Source: Oopsacas minuta (Eukaryota > Porifera > Hexactinellida > Lyssacinosida > Leucopsacidae). From it: a DNA stretch of 62,221 nucleotides. How positions within the stretch are numbered: position 1 is the first letter of the stretch; every line of letters starts with the position of its first letter. The notes under the pieces are model-generated. The model saw only the letters and a program-made list of their open reading frames with translations. It ran no database searches and was not told the DNA's origin. Positions 48,140-60,100 of this stretch are shown in pieces. The DNA is taken from contig JAKMXF010000331.1 of NCBI GenBank assembly GCA_024704765.1, forward strand, positions 1-62,221, written 5' to 3'. Made by a program: the position numbers and the translations under genes.

Positions 48140-50050
48140 CTACTGTAACCCAAATTGGCATCTCCTATCTTATTAATGCAATCACGCAATGAAAGGACAT
48201 ATTTCAAAGTGAACTGGAAGCAAGGAGACAAGACCATTCAAACATCAACATACAAGTCTAAGACGCATATTAATCGAGTTCTCACAAAACATGGCGCAAA
48301 TCCTTCGTCTGATATTGAACCACTACAGATAAGAAGAAAGTGTGATCACCACAGCTTTTTGTGTAAATATCATTCATTGTGTTCTCTTGTGGCTACGATT
48401 GTATTCGCTTGATCCTTTACAAAACTTTACAACTATAATTCTTAACTAGTGTAACAAATGAAATGATCAACTTGCTGAGTATGTTAGAATAAGTGTGCTC
48501 AGTGCAACTTCTGCCTACATGCAGCAGATGCGCAATATCACAAATATTGTTATGATGGCTTTTTCAAAGTTATCTATATCAACTAGTATATCATATGATG
48601 AAGATATTGATAAAGTGATACAGAAATTTATGATGAAAAAGTCGTCTGTGCACAATAACTGAACTATATGATGATTATGATAAGCAGCAATATCAAAAAC
48701 ACCCTTGAGAAGAAATGCCTAGCTTCCAAAATTTAACAGCGAATTGGGATCACTTCGTGGAAATGAAAATTGAAGGAACTGCAAGTTTGTCGTGTCTCAA
48801 GAATCATATCTCAGCTAAGTTAAGTTCGTATAGAAATGCAAAAACATATATCTGACTGTCGACATCTTAGCGAAGAGGTCAATAAATGAAACAAATAGCA
48901 TATTCAAGCAAATGACTATGATCTCAGGAAATTTACTGCAGAAAATGGTGGTCAACTCGAGCAGCACGCGTCTTACTTTCAAGTCAAAATTGATTTCAAG
49001 TAACAAGAAATCCCTGAGCATTACCCATTCAATTCAGTGTCATATCAACAACCAATATAACCAAACTTCATCAGGTCTTGTAGTCAAACCCTACCATAAG
49101 TTTGGTTAAGGGAACTGATCGACGTGTTGAATGAATATGGCTCTATATCATCATACAAAGATGCCCTATGCTTTAGGATTACTGTAACCAAATATAGCCC
49201 AAAAAGCATATACTAGCTGAGGTTTGATTCCAAACTCAGCAAAATTGATGGGTGGATGGTTTGATAACTATGATCCAAATGTTATGGCTAAGAATGGTCA
49301 AAGGGATACCGCCATGGCAATTGAGTGGAGACAACAAGAATGCGATGAAGAGAATAATGAAACTAATGAAAATGATGTGATTCCCAGGTAGGAAAGAAAT
49401 GAAAGAACTAAAATTGAGTGAGTCATACAATTTCAGCATTATCAAGGACCAAATATACACTATCTAGCTAGAGTTGAGAAGCCATACGACCAAGCCTTCT
49501 ATGCCAACCTGACCACAGAAGTGTATCAACTACATTACATTTAATACTAATTGGATGGTAAATATTATATTAAGTCATGAAAAGAATATACTCACACCTG
49601 GGTAGTTTGGAGCTATGGCAGCTACTGCAAGGAAAGTAGGTGAGATAAAGATGGCCACCAAGTTTGTATTTACACGACTTATTGATGCTAAACAAGTTAT
49701 CCAGATACTGTGCTGACCTCGATAGCCACTATAGAGAAGTTTGATCAAGGTCATGGACAGCATTACCTCTATGTGGAGGCAGAAATGAACTATATAATCT
49801 GGCTGTAGATATCAAAAGTTCTGGTGAGCAAGGATGAAAAAGTTTGGTCATACGCCCAGGAAGAATGCACACGATAACGTCCTTCCTGGATTGTATAGGG
49901 CGTAAATGTGGAGTACAGGCCATGATGTAATCTTTTAATCAAGCATTCAATGGCGTTTGCAATAACTAAATTAATAGTCATGGGCAAAATCCTTTTGCTG
50001 ACTACAATTATGAGCAGGGTAGTGGAGGATGAAGGAACATCAGTCTAAAA
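48140..50050 (+). pseudogene. Decayed coding relic of an unidentified repetitive-type protein
   Basis: Protein-like fragments occur in order on the plus strand in shifting frames. 48190-48410 has NERTYFKVNWKQGDKTIQTS, THINRVLTKHGANP and RRKCDHHSFLCKYHSLCSLC (a Cys/His-rich run). 48470-48650 has LAEYVRISVLSATSAYMQQM and SYDEDIDKVIQKFMM. About 48660-48830 has ELYDDYDKQQYQKHP and LTANWDHFVEMKI. 49255-49390 has FDNYDPNVMAKNGQRDTAMA. About 49810-49930 has IRPGRMHTITSFLDCIG. The consistent strand and coding-like composition indicate one dead gene of about 600 codons or more. I cannot assign a family. Transposon origin is likely from context, but no DDE or RT motif was seen. Confidence 0.5.
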
Positions 50051-50427
50051 ATGTTTTTTGAAAATATATGCGTGAACTCGTCCCGAAAGACATGAGGGCT
50101 ATACATACAACCTGGTCTAATAGAAGGTGACCGAGTATAAACTGATCCATCTAAAATTTCGAACACTTTCAATGATTAATTTTCTTCGACATACAGTAAA
50201 TATTCATTAACACTAGGTACTAATGGACCAGAATACTTGGGTTTATCAGTGTGTAGGCACTAAGGTTGATTCAGATTCCAAATTGTTTTTCAAACCTTTG
50301 AACAAGGAAGCCGTTTATGGATACGTAATTGCATTGAATAAATATGTTACAGTCAATGTATAAAATCAGTCAATTTACAAATTGACTGAAAATTCCAGTC
50401 AATTGTAAATTGACTGATTCACTTAGG

Positions 50428-53340
50428 CAGGGGTTTACAACCTGGGGATCGCGAAGGCTTTCTAGGTGGGTCGCGAAAAGTTCAGATAATTTATATGACA
50501 TGATTAAAATTTATCTATTAGGCCATATAAAATAATATACCTGTTTATCATCCCCACCCGCCCCTATTTAATATCCCTCCTCGGTAATTATTTTTATTTT
50601 AATACATATCTTTATTTAATGCTTATATTCGTAGATGAGCATCTTCGAAACAAGCTAATTAATTAACACTAGCGCCCTTCACTTGCTAGGTTGCTGGGCA
50701 GTGTGGCTAATCATGTGATTTTTCGAAATCCAAAAAAGGTGGCAATGGCATCATAATTTCGTCAGGTGTAAATTTTCGTCTAAGACTCAAAGCTGTCCGA
50801 GTCAGGCCCAAATACCCCTCCCTGTATGGCAAAATCAGCCCTGTGGTGTGCACTAAATTTTTATTATTATTATTTTTTATCATTATTATTCTATAGAATC
50901 ATAGATTAATCGCGTTTTCCATATACAGTGTAAGCTTAATACGAACACCAATGGACCGTACGGTTAAATTTTATCCACCTTTCTGGAATTCATAAACCGG
51001 AGTAATATCCATTGAAGTACGGTTGTAGAGATCTGATTATGTACGAATATTATTCGTCTTATCAGAAATTCGTATTAACGAGATAGTTTAAATAAATTAG
51101 TAAAATTATGCTAAGCAAAAATAAAAATAAAAAGCCACCTCCCGCCCCTATTTCGCAGGAAAAATGGAAGAGAAACAAGTAATATATTTTACATGGCCTT
51201 AATAAGCCAAAATGGTTTAAATTATTAATTTTTAGCTGAATTTAAAATGCATTGTGGGTGTATTACGTTGCATTGCTTTGTGCAATGAACATGCTATGTA
51301 CGCGCGCAATGTGCTTTCAGCTCATGTACAATGGTTTTAATTACGTGTATATGACATTGTTATTGTATTTCATGACAATACTGGCATCTTATCCATTGGA
51401 ACTTGAGGTGTCTAGACTTAATTTCAACAATAGAAATAATTTCCATACTGATTATACGTGGATAGTTCACAATATAAATATATAAATACTCCAATTAGTT
51501 ATATTCTGTTTACGTATATCCCTTGACATTTCTCATTTTATCTTCGTACTTCAATTTTTACAAATTCCAGCTTTCAAAAAGCACTGTTAAGATGGCTGGA
51601 AAAAGCAACATTAAAAAGCGAACTTACTCCGAAGACTATTTAAAATTTGGATTTATGAGTATCAACAGTCGTGATGGTATAAAGGCACAATGTGTAATTT
51701 GTTTCAAAGTATTGTCAGTAGAATCTATGAAACAATTCCAGCTAAAAAGACATTTTGAAAAGGAACATCCCGATTATGAGGATAAAGTTATTTCTTTCTT
51801 TCAACAAATGGTGGACACTGTAAAGAAGACTAAGCTCGATGCTACTGGTGATTTTCAAACTAGTTCAAAATCAGCTCTAGAAGCCTCTTATATTGTATCA
51901 TTACGGATTGCAAAGCAAAGAAACCTCATACAATTGGAGAAGAATTAATACTTCCATGTACAAAGCCATTGTACGCCTTATGATTGGCACTGATGCAGAG
52001 AGAAAACTTACTAATATATCTTTGTCCGATAACACTGTGCAGCGTCGAATTATGGATCTTTCTGAGGATATTAAGAATCAGGTTGTGGGAGAGATTAAAG
52101 AATCCCCCCCAGGATGATTTAGCCTACAATTGGATGAATCCATAGATGTTGCATCATATGCTCAACTCCTGTTTTCGTAAGGTACATCTATAAATCAGAT
52201 TTTAAAGATGAATTTTTATTTTGTGATCAAATTACTTGCGAACACGTGGAATCGATATTTACAATAAATTAGGTTCCTTTATCGAACGTGAAGGCCTTAA
52301 ATATGAAAACTATTATCTAATTGCACAGATGGTGCTCGAGCAATGCTTGGTTGTCGTTCTGGATTCATGAAGCATATAAAAGAATCTGCACTGTATGTTA
52401 CAGGAAATCACTGTATGATACATAGAGAAGCATTGGCATCAAAAACTTTTTCAGATGCACTGGAATGTGTTTTACGAGTTTCCATCAAAATTGTAAATTG
52501 CATTAAATCAAGTGCTCTGAATACACGGATTTTCCGAAATCTTTGTCTTGATATGGATACGACGACATAACGCTTTTGTACCACACAAAGGTTCGTTGGT
52601 CGCCAAAAGGAAATGTATTTAAGCGTCTTCTTGATTTGCATGTAGAAGTTAAAGATTTTTCAAGTTGCAAAATAAAGAAGACTGGGTAGCACTATTTAAT
52701 AATAATTCTTGGCTCCTGAGCCTCTCTTATCTCGCTGATATCTTCGAAAAGCTAACTGCTTTCTAAAGTATGCTCGACCTGTGGATAAGGAAGATCGAAG
52801 ATGGGAGAATGGACATGTTTTCTAGGGTGACAAATTTGATTGAAATCCATGATTATCGATTACCTGAAGAGTTGAGAGATGCAATTATTTTACACCTCAA
52901 AGTTATGAAGGATGAATATACGCGATATTTCACAGAAATTAGGAAATCAGACTTTAATTTAGTCCAAAACCCTTTTGTTCAAAAATTGGAAGATTGTATT
53001 ACAGATGATCAGGATGACGCCCAAGAAGAATTTATAAATTTGATTAATGACTCGGGAGCAAAGGTTCTGTTTTCAACGATGAGTGTTCAACAGTTTTTGT
53101 GTTCCATGTTACATACCTATCCATTGGTATCACAAATCGAAATTAAGGCACTACTACTATTTCCTTCTACCTACTTAAGTGAAACAGGCTTCTCCAGTCT
53201 ACTAACAATTAAAACGAAAAATTGAAATATATTGAATGTTGAATATGATTTAAGATGCTGTCTTTCTAAAACCGAGGCAAGGATTTCTCAACTTGTTGAA
53301 AAAAACAGTTTCAACCCTCACATTTAGCATATAAATGAAA
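50428..53340 (+). mobile_element. hAT element nested in the integrase element (right end unclear)
   Basis: It begins CAGGGGTTTACAACCTGGGG followed by TCGCGAAGGCTTTC and GGTGGGTCGCGAAA, a standard hAT-Charlie left end. The 8 bp before it (CACTTAGG, 50420-50427) belongs to the host element's terminal repeat. I found neither the matching duplication nor a clear right terminus, so the right end has been lost or rearranged near 53340-53440. A family-B repeat fragment lies inverted at 50690-50850. Confidence 0.75.
51592..53328 (+). pseudogene. hAT transposase (ZBED5-like), heavily disrupted
   Basis: It starts MAGKSNIKKRTYSEDYLKFG at 51592, with a BED finger AQCVICFKVLSVES...LKRHFEKEH. Frameshifts near 51930, 52112, 52190 and beyond separate LSDNTVQRRIMDLSEDI, SLQLDESIDVASYAQLL (first Asp), CTDGARAMLGCRSGF (second Asp), GNHCMIHREALASKT and the C-terminal ALLLFPSTYLSETGFSSLL (Glu in SET). 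There are at least six lesions. It is a different hAT lineage from the copy at 44.6-47 kb (compare their BED regions and termini) and clearly older. Confidence 0.88.
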
Positions 53341-53443
53341 ATTTCATTCATAATTATATATATATGTGTTGAATGTTGTTGTGCCGTATTTGGATAGCGG
53401 TTACCTGAGACGAAGGAGCAGATAAAGTTGTTGAAGAAGTAGC

Positions 53444-54334
53444 TTATGAGGGATCAGGTGACTTATCTTCTTGTATAGGAAGATTTGGAGAAACTGTGGT
53501 CTGGTTACCTGAAGAGACTTGAGAGGGGTCAGATTGCTGATATGCAGCCATTAGGTCGTCTTCGGACACAAAGCGTTCTAGTATTACACTAGGAAGGGAT
53601 CCTGAACGTAGTTCAACTTGTGCATCACGTCCAAACAGGGCCTTGAAAGGGGATAGTTTAATTCGAGAATGGTAACCACTGTTCTTCTGAAACTGCACAA
53701 AACGAAGCCCAGTTGGTCAATCTGTGGAGTTATTGTCACCTAACTAGGCAGTTGGTATGTCTTTGACGTCACAATAAAGTCTCTCAACTGATCCCTGGCT
53801 TTCGGGATGGCGAGGTTCACCATAGACCATAAGTAGATCAGGCCAAATAACCTTCAGTTCAGTGATGACTGATGCTGTAAATTCACTGCCGTTGTCACTT
53901 TGGAGAATTTGAGGGCGCCTAGTAACAAGAAAATGTCAACCAGTTGCCACGCTTAAGTGGTCTTGATAAACCATGATCCAGCGATATGAAACTTTGCACA
54001 TAGACTGCATGTCAATGAGGTCAACCTGAGCACGGGAACCAAAGTCTTTGGACAGAATTGGCTTCACAAAAACACACTTAGTGGTGGAACGCTTACGTTT
54101 TTGTTGACATTGAACACAGAGAGATTTGTAGAGCTCAATGGAGTCGCAAGTGACGTTTGCATATTTGTTCAAAGCTTTAATCATCTTGTCCCGACCGCCA
54201 TGGCCGCATGTAATATGGGCGCGTTTAATGATGTCAAACATATCATCTATGTGAGTAAAATAAACAAGTTCTTGGAGCCTTCACTTTGCTTTCGAATCAA
54301 CTTCTCAACATCGCCACACTGAAAAATTGCGTAC
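53444..54334 (-). pseudogene. Integrase (KRBA2/Ginger-like) exon 2, DDE core
   Basis: It starts at acceptor TTTTACAG with YAIFQCGDVEKLI. The H2C2-type zinc-binding region is AHITCGHGGRDKM...LCVQCQQKRKR. The rve catalytic core is SRAQVDLIDMQSM (first Asp), ILQSDNGSEFTA (second Asp) and PESQGSVERLY (Glu). The C-terminal part has FQKNSGYHSRIKLSPFKALF. In-frame stops occur after SVATG, after DIPTA and after NSTD. About 30-40 residues between the first and second Asp are missing compared with relatives. All pieces are in one frame, so the damage is stops plus one in-frame deletion. Such integrases are shared by Ginger-type DNA transposons and LTR elements, but no RT or LTR is seen. Confidence 0.85.
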
Positions 54335-54593
54335 CTGTAAAATATACAAAAATATGTCACTTAATCGATGCCAGTAACATAGTACACAACCGTGCTACCG
54401 TAGTGCACAATATTATTGGCATATTTTCCATGTACAGCACAGGAAACCTAAAACATCTTACGTACGTAGGCTCTATACATTTAATAGAGAACTAATTAAG
54501 GGATTGTATAGAACATTTGTTTGACCTGAATCCAAGTAATGCAGCTATGACTCAAGTTTTAATTGTTGAACCAATAATTATTTGTTCGCATAC

Positions 54594-54763
54594 CTGCCAA
54601 TGATATAGTACTGCCTGTTGGACTTCTTCGTGGTGTCAGATGCAACTTTAACCTCTTCAAGCAATAAAAAATACTCGTGTTTGGTCATCAATAATGATTT
54701 GGTCTCAAAGCTTTTTCATTTCAACATCTCCTCACGGAAAGACTGTTCCATAGTGCCCGACAT
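54594..54763 (-). pseudogene. Integrase (KRBA2/Ginger-like) exon 1
   Basis: It begins MSGTMEQSFREEMLK, has a TGA stop at codon 16, then KSFETKSLLMTKHEYFLLLE and TTKKSNRQYYIIG. It ends GGCAG at a GTATGC donor (54593-54592). The splice to exon 2 gives RYAIFQCGDVEKL, which is the expected continuation in KRBA2-like integrases. The stop means it no longer encodes a protein. Confidence 0.75.
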
Positions 54764-55142
54764 CTTTCAGAGTTATGAGAGTGTTCATATTACCTTGCCT
54801 TTTTATACTCCAGAATATTTCACGTTGATAGATGCTTGCCTTTGATTTGTTTTTATTGAGGATAAACTACTTTGAGTCAGGTTTCTCTTATACATTTCAA
54901 TTCTTAAGTAGAGTTGACATATATGTTTTGGAATAACAATAATTGCAAGATTTCCCATAATTCACTACTTTGTTGATTTGAAATTCGTATATGTTTTCAG
55001 TCAATCTGTCAAAAAAACGACCAATGATTCAGTCAATTTGTATATTGGCTGAAAATTCTAGCCAATTTGTTTGTAAATTGCCTAAGTGAATCAGTCAATT
55101 TATAAATTGACTGATTTTATACATTGACTGTAACATAAATAA

Positions 55143-56089
55143 GTAAACTCAACCTGACGACCTAAGTCCAAAGGTTTTGAAACTAGCAGCTCCTATAGTT
55201 TCTACTCACCTATCCCTTATAATAAAATGTGTATATCAAAGGAATAAACCCAAAATGTTTGAAAAGTGCAAAGCGAGACCAGTTTATTAAAAAGGTTCGA
55301 GATCAGACAAATCAAATTACCGTCCTATTTCCATATTGGCAGCGTTGAGTACAATTATTGGAAGACATTTGTATGATGAAATATATTAGTATAGTTAGTG
55401 GAAACCAACTCTTGTTTCCTTTCAATAAGGTTTTAGAAGTTCCCTTAATCATAAATCGTAGAAAAAGCAACTGTATGTTAATCACAACCAGGCAGAAAGT
55501 TAATAGATTACAAAGGTAAGATTTGTGTATAAATATTGAAGGAGGACGTATGTAAAGAGCAAGTATTATCAAGAACTTTGGTGTACTTGTTGATAGCAGT
55601 TTGGATATTAAAGAACAAATTATTTCATTTCAAATTATAATGCTATCTCAAATAATTAATTACACTTTGCTGCCATTACTGATACTATGTTATAATTGGA
55701 CACGTGAAATCTTCCATTACGTAAAAGGTGCGCCAGTTCTACAATCATTACGCTATCGTGGGAATGTACATATTGATATAAAAGAATCAGGAGTTAAATC
55801 ACCTCTGGCAAGACTTAGATAAATACTTAGTTTGACAAAACTAAGTTCAAAACAAATTTTGAATCAGTATCCTTTAATAAATACCAAATTAATTTTTGCT
55901 ATGTAATCTTGAAAGATATTTAGTTTTAACAAAAATTAGGTTTAAGCTGTTTAGCGAATAAAGCCCTAGTATTGATTGAAGAAACTGGAAGATCCCATGT
56001 CTGAATTTTGGAATACGAGGGGATTTTCGATAAGGGTCAGACAAGTTCGAGTCTTGTACGAAAATCAAACTATGACAAATTAGTAAGTA
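55143..56089. other. Non-coding spacer
   Basis: Short AT-rich frames only. The left edge of a family-B repeat starts near 55976 (GAAGAAACTGGAAGATCCC). Confidence 0.5.
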
Positions 56090-56870
56090 ATTGGCATCTT
56101 TGTGGAATTTCGAAGAATGAAATTATTAGCCACTCCTTAGTACTTCGTAATACAGCACTTACAACTGAGATGTTTGTCATAGCACATGGATGGCGAGTAG
56201 ATGGGCATATTTTGGAATATATGGTCCAAACCAAATTAACTATTTAAGATATGCCCTTTAAATGTGTCACCAAAAACATCTAAATAAGGTAGCCACGCGA
56301 ACGCTGTCACCTCGAAATTGCTATGTCATCATCTGACTACGTAAAAAAATATTTTTGGAAGACTTGAAGTAGATTTCGATGAGGGCTTTAGTTAATAAGT
56401 AAGTTAGATTTTCGAGATATAATTGGTATCACTAAATCATCAAGTTGTAACAAAAAGGGAATTTTTTGATAGAATGATGACACATTCCTCTGTTGCTATG
56501 CAAATGTACATGATCAGATTAAAGCGATATCTGGAAAAATATAGATGATGGTCTTTTACTTTTGTCACTAAAATATAACTTACTCATTACAGTGTTAAAA
56601 ACAGCACCAAAATCTACCCCAAATCCCACAGAAATATCTTATAAGATAGTTAGATGATGACATAGCAACTTTTTGAGAAGACAAGCGTGTCCGCGGTTAC
56701 CGTATTTAGATGTGCTGGCAATACATTTATGAAACATATCTTAAATAGCTTATCTGTTTGGACCATACATTCGAAAATATAGCCATTTACTCACCATCTA
56801 TAGTCAATAATAGTAGCAAGTCCTGTACTACGAATAAGTCATTATACATGTTAGATCATATAAAATTCAA
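56090..56870. mobile_element. Large palindromic repeat, family B
   Basis: Long imperfect arms pair about a centre near 56480. TATATGGTCCAAACC at 56220 pairs with TTTGGACCATACATT. GCTATGTCATCATCTGACTA near 56322 pairs with TTAGATGATGACATAGC. TAGATTTCGATGAGGG pairs with CCAAAATCTACC. Family-B flanks extend to about 57100. Non-coding. Confidence 0.65.
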
Positions 56871-57947
56871 TCACATGTGCCCCTCAATATGCCAAGCGTC
56901 CTACGTCATGCTTTTGACCAAATGAAAAATCATTATGGAATTATTACGTCATCATGACTGTAGAAAAATCTAAATTTTCTCAATTTTGAGAATTTCTTAA
57001 CACCCGAGGTACGAAGTCATGTGATTACTCACCAAAGCTACGTAGAAGCTAGAGTGTGGAAAGCCATTAATTATAATTTGGATGGACAATGGATGAAATC
57101 CAATATTAAATGCACCTATTCTGTTATTCAAATATTCATACATTGTACGTATAAAATCGCCAGCTCTTAGTTTACCTTCGTTTCAAAATTAGATGTTTGA
57201 CTATTCTAAATCAAGGTTCTGCACTTGCATTATTAGTCTTACACAGGTTTTCATCGCTCCTAGACAGCATAATTCCTGTCCAAAGAGGTAGAATTGGCAT
57301 ATAATATGTTAGCCGATATTCTAAACTTCTAGAGAATAACATGGATTTGATCGATTGCCTTTGTGAATTACATGATGTGTGCAATTATTTTCTCAGAGTA
57401 TCGAAATGTCTACTAAATGGAGACTTACAACAATAAGTGGTAGGATTCTATTTTCTATCAATATAAAGTTCAAAGGTTCCTACGTTTTCTAGCTATAATT
57501 CTATTTTACCGGTCACAATAGCGAGCTCTACTGAACTACAACTAACAATTTCGTTTTAATGCTCAACAGATAAAACATTACACAGTAATATGAAGAGTTG
57601 ATTAATTTCTCTCATCGTAATACTTCTCAAAATTGCAGCAAAGACATACAGTATTAGTTGTTTGAGAATTTTATCGATTCTGAATGTTTTTGTCAAATTA
57701 TGACTCAACATGTGTATTATATGAGCAGAACACAAATGAACAACAGTTAAGAAATCCACATCAACCGATCTTTCGTCTGAATTCACATTTTCTCAACAAC
57801 TCCCAAAATACCCTAAAATATTAATTGTATTAAATGCAATACATGTGCTATGAATTAATGCCTAACTGTAATATATTTCCATTCTTGTTATGAATAATTC
57901 TTTGTGTAGAACTAACTTTAAATCAAGTACCATTTGTTAAGGAAGTG

Positions 57948-60100
57948 CACAGTGTGCCAAAATTGCCATAATGGCGTATTAGGGTAACCATTAAAACGAA
58001 GCATGTTTTATGTGGTCTATATAGTAAATCGACACCGTAAATTTCAAAAATTTCATTTAAATTTTCCGTAGTATTACCACAATTGGGAATATGACGTCAT
58101 TTAGGTGATTTCATTATTTTAACATTCATGGTTCAATAATATTATTTGTTATTTCTATTATTGAATTAATGGTATAAAGTCAAGTTTCCTATTAGAAGGA
58201 TTATAACATATATATATATATAACTAGCTATTATATAATAATGAACCAGAGGTGTAGTTTTTCCCTTTACTACATATTTGAGGGATTATACCTTGTGGAA
58301 AACTGTTACTAAATATATAAACTCAATCTCTAATATTCTTTAATTAATTATCATTCTCCAACACTATGCTATTATATAAGATATCTTGGAGGCTATTTGG
58401 ATCATTTGCACTAGAATTCCTCGTTTTGGTGGATGTAAAACGATACTACACTAATAGGGGATCACTACAATACAGAAGGCGAACTAGAATATCTCCTACA
58501 TTGTCAGAGAATGATGTTTTTCTGGCAAGATTTTACCGATACCGCCTCACGAACTTATTACAAGCTTCTAAACATTGTTCTGATAAATTCTGTAATCTCC
58601 TGCCATTATTATATTCTCCAATAATCTTGAAAGAATGGGAAAGTAGCTTGTGTAAAGAGGGGGTGATGTTCGCCCATGGAAACTGAACTAAGATGTATTC
58701 ATACGTTTCTTTACACAATTCTTCCATTTTGCTACAATTAATTAAGTTACCGCTGTTCACAAGTCGTAACACCACGGATAGATTAGTCTGGATCTTCTCT
58801 AATAAGGGTTTATCAGATAGATTAATCGAGGAAGTCGCCCATTTAAAAAAGTCTCGCTTATCCAAAAAGCAATCACGTGTAATGTTCCCAGTAGTTGATG
58901 TACCGCCCTGACTCGAAGGAATATCCACACTGAAACTACACTTCTCTAGAAGAATTGCTCGAATCCGCCTCATAGATGCATTTACTTTGTGATTAGATGG
59001 TGACCATACCTTGTGACCCGCATCAAGATGGTATATTAATAACATATACCACCAGAATACACATAGGTACGCATGCAAAGGGAAGGCAGCAATTATATTG
59101 ATGTCAGATGTGGGTTTGTGAGCTATACCCAAGTGTTGTTTGGATGGGAGTTTGAAGAAGTTATCCTCATTAACATCATCAAAGAGTTGCCAAGCATCGC
59201 TAATTAACCTGTTTATGGGGAATCCAGAACGAACCCAGTCGCAGTATATGAATGGAAGGTCAAATTCTCCCAGGTCTCAAGATCACTCTTCTTCCGGTAA
59301 TACTCTCTGGATAATATAAGGGACTTGAACTTATATAGAATAGTATCATGTTCTTCCTGTGAAATATTATTATCATCAATAAGATACTGCGCAGTGGCTT
59401 TAGGGCTTTTGCCCATTGAAATATAGCTAACATATGCTTTTTTGTTGATCACAACAGAGGCCATTACTTCACTAGGAGCTATTATTAAACAGAAAAGATT
59501 AAAATTATTTTCGTGCATCATCTAAATTTACAGGAGGGCAAGAATATATAGAATTTACTTGAATTTCAAAAAAATTCTAAAAATACATTTTCCGATTTTT
59601 TTGTCCGGTCCAAGGTGCACGTCTGAAAACTGGTGTATAATTTCAAAAATTTAAGCACTATAAGCGATTAACAATAAATTATCGTCCTCTTTTGTCACCT
59701 GATAGATGCTGCACTCCAAACACTATATTAAAGCTAAAATATTTCACTCCAGGCCTTTAAAACTAGACAGCCCACAAAGTTTTTTGGAAACAATCATACT
59801 TATAATAATTGCATAAACTGATCTAATATAAGAAATACGTCAAATTGATGATTAACTACAAACGTTATACAGTATATATTTGAAAGAAATTGTTGCTAAG
59901 GTAGTTAGGTATTTACTATTGCGGTTAGCTATTTAAAATAATCTAAAATATGCTTATTTTAGCTCGGTGTAATCGAAATTCCTATGGGTCATACATACGA
60001 TCATCAATATTTTCCTACTAATTCGACGATGGAGATTCATAAAAACGTAGTTAAATTCGTAATTGAAATTTTGCCTAATACGCCATATCGACACACTGTG
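57948..60100 (-). mobile_element. Transib / RAG1-like element with CACAGTG termini and 5 bp TSD
   Basis: The left end CACAGTGTGCCAAAATTGCC is followed by ATAATGGCGTATTAGG. The right end read on the minus strand is CACAGTGTGTCGATATGGCG followed by TATTAGG, identical in the heptamer and the GGCGTATTAGG block. The 5 bp AAGTG is duplicated (57943-57947 and 60101-60105). Five-bp duplications and CAC-starting termini are hallmarks of Transib; CACAGTG is also the V(D)J recombination-signal heptamer. The length is 2153 bp. It sits inside the coding sequence of another transposase-like gene, in the same orientation. Confidence 0.85.
58440..59521 (-). pseudogene. Transib / RAG1-like transposase, C-terminal part
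   Basis: The frame at 59213-59521 (APSEVMASVVINKKAYVSYI...SREYYRKKSDLETW) precedes the main block at 58533-59132: AAFPLHAYLCVFWWYMLLIY, HKVWSPSNHKVNASMRRIRA, STTGNITRDCF, LVNSGNLINCSKMEELCKET, WANITPSLHKLLSHSFKIIG and LSEQCLEACNKFVRRYR. The last two align with the RAG1 C-terminal catalytic segment (HKTLAHVPEII...SEGNESGNKLFRRFR), whose conserved Glu is the third catalytic residue. After a TAA it continues NLARKTSFSDN...SDPLLV. About 360 codons remain, against the 600-700 usual for Transib, and the first two catalytic Asp regions were not found. The element is internally deleted and non-autonomous. Confidence 0.7.

Larger units (their letters stand above)
50346..55134 (-). mobile_element. Inverted-repeat-bounded element with a Ginger/KRBA2-like integrase, entered by a hAT
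   Basis: The left end, GTTACAGTCAATGTATAAAATCAGTCAATTTAC, is inverted at the right end (55040-55134, ending ATACATTGACTGTAAC). Both ends contain several CAGTCAATTTA...AAATTGACTG palindromes and a GATTCACTTAGGC junction. Flanks ATAAATAT (50338-50345) and ATAAATAA (55135-55142) agree at 7 of 8 positions and may be a target-site duplication. Without the inserted hAT the element is about 1.9 kb. Ginger elements are known to make 4 bp duplications, so the class of these ends is not settled. Confidence 0.7.

Noticed and set aside
50428-53440. A matching CACTTAGG duplication at the right side of the nested hAT
   Set aside because: I searched 53.2-53.5 kb and found no exact copy. The similar CCTAAGTG at 55081 is part of the host element's inverted end.
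53444-54334. LTR retrotransposon (Gypsy) rather than a DNA element
   Set aside because: The integrase alone would allow it, but no reverse transcriptase, protease or LTRs are visible, the gene has an intron, and the flanks are inverted, not direct, repeats.
57948-57990. A complete recombination signal (heptamer plus nonamer)
   Set aside because: The heptamer is perfect, but no ACAAAAACC-like nonamer occurs at a 12 or 23 bp spacing, so only heptamer identity is claimed.
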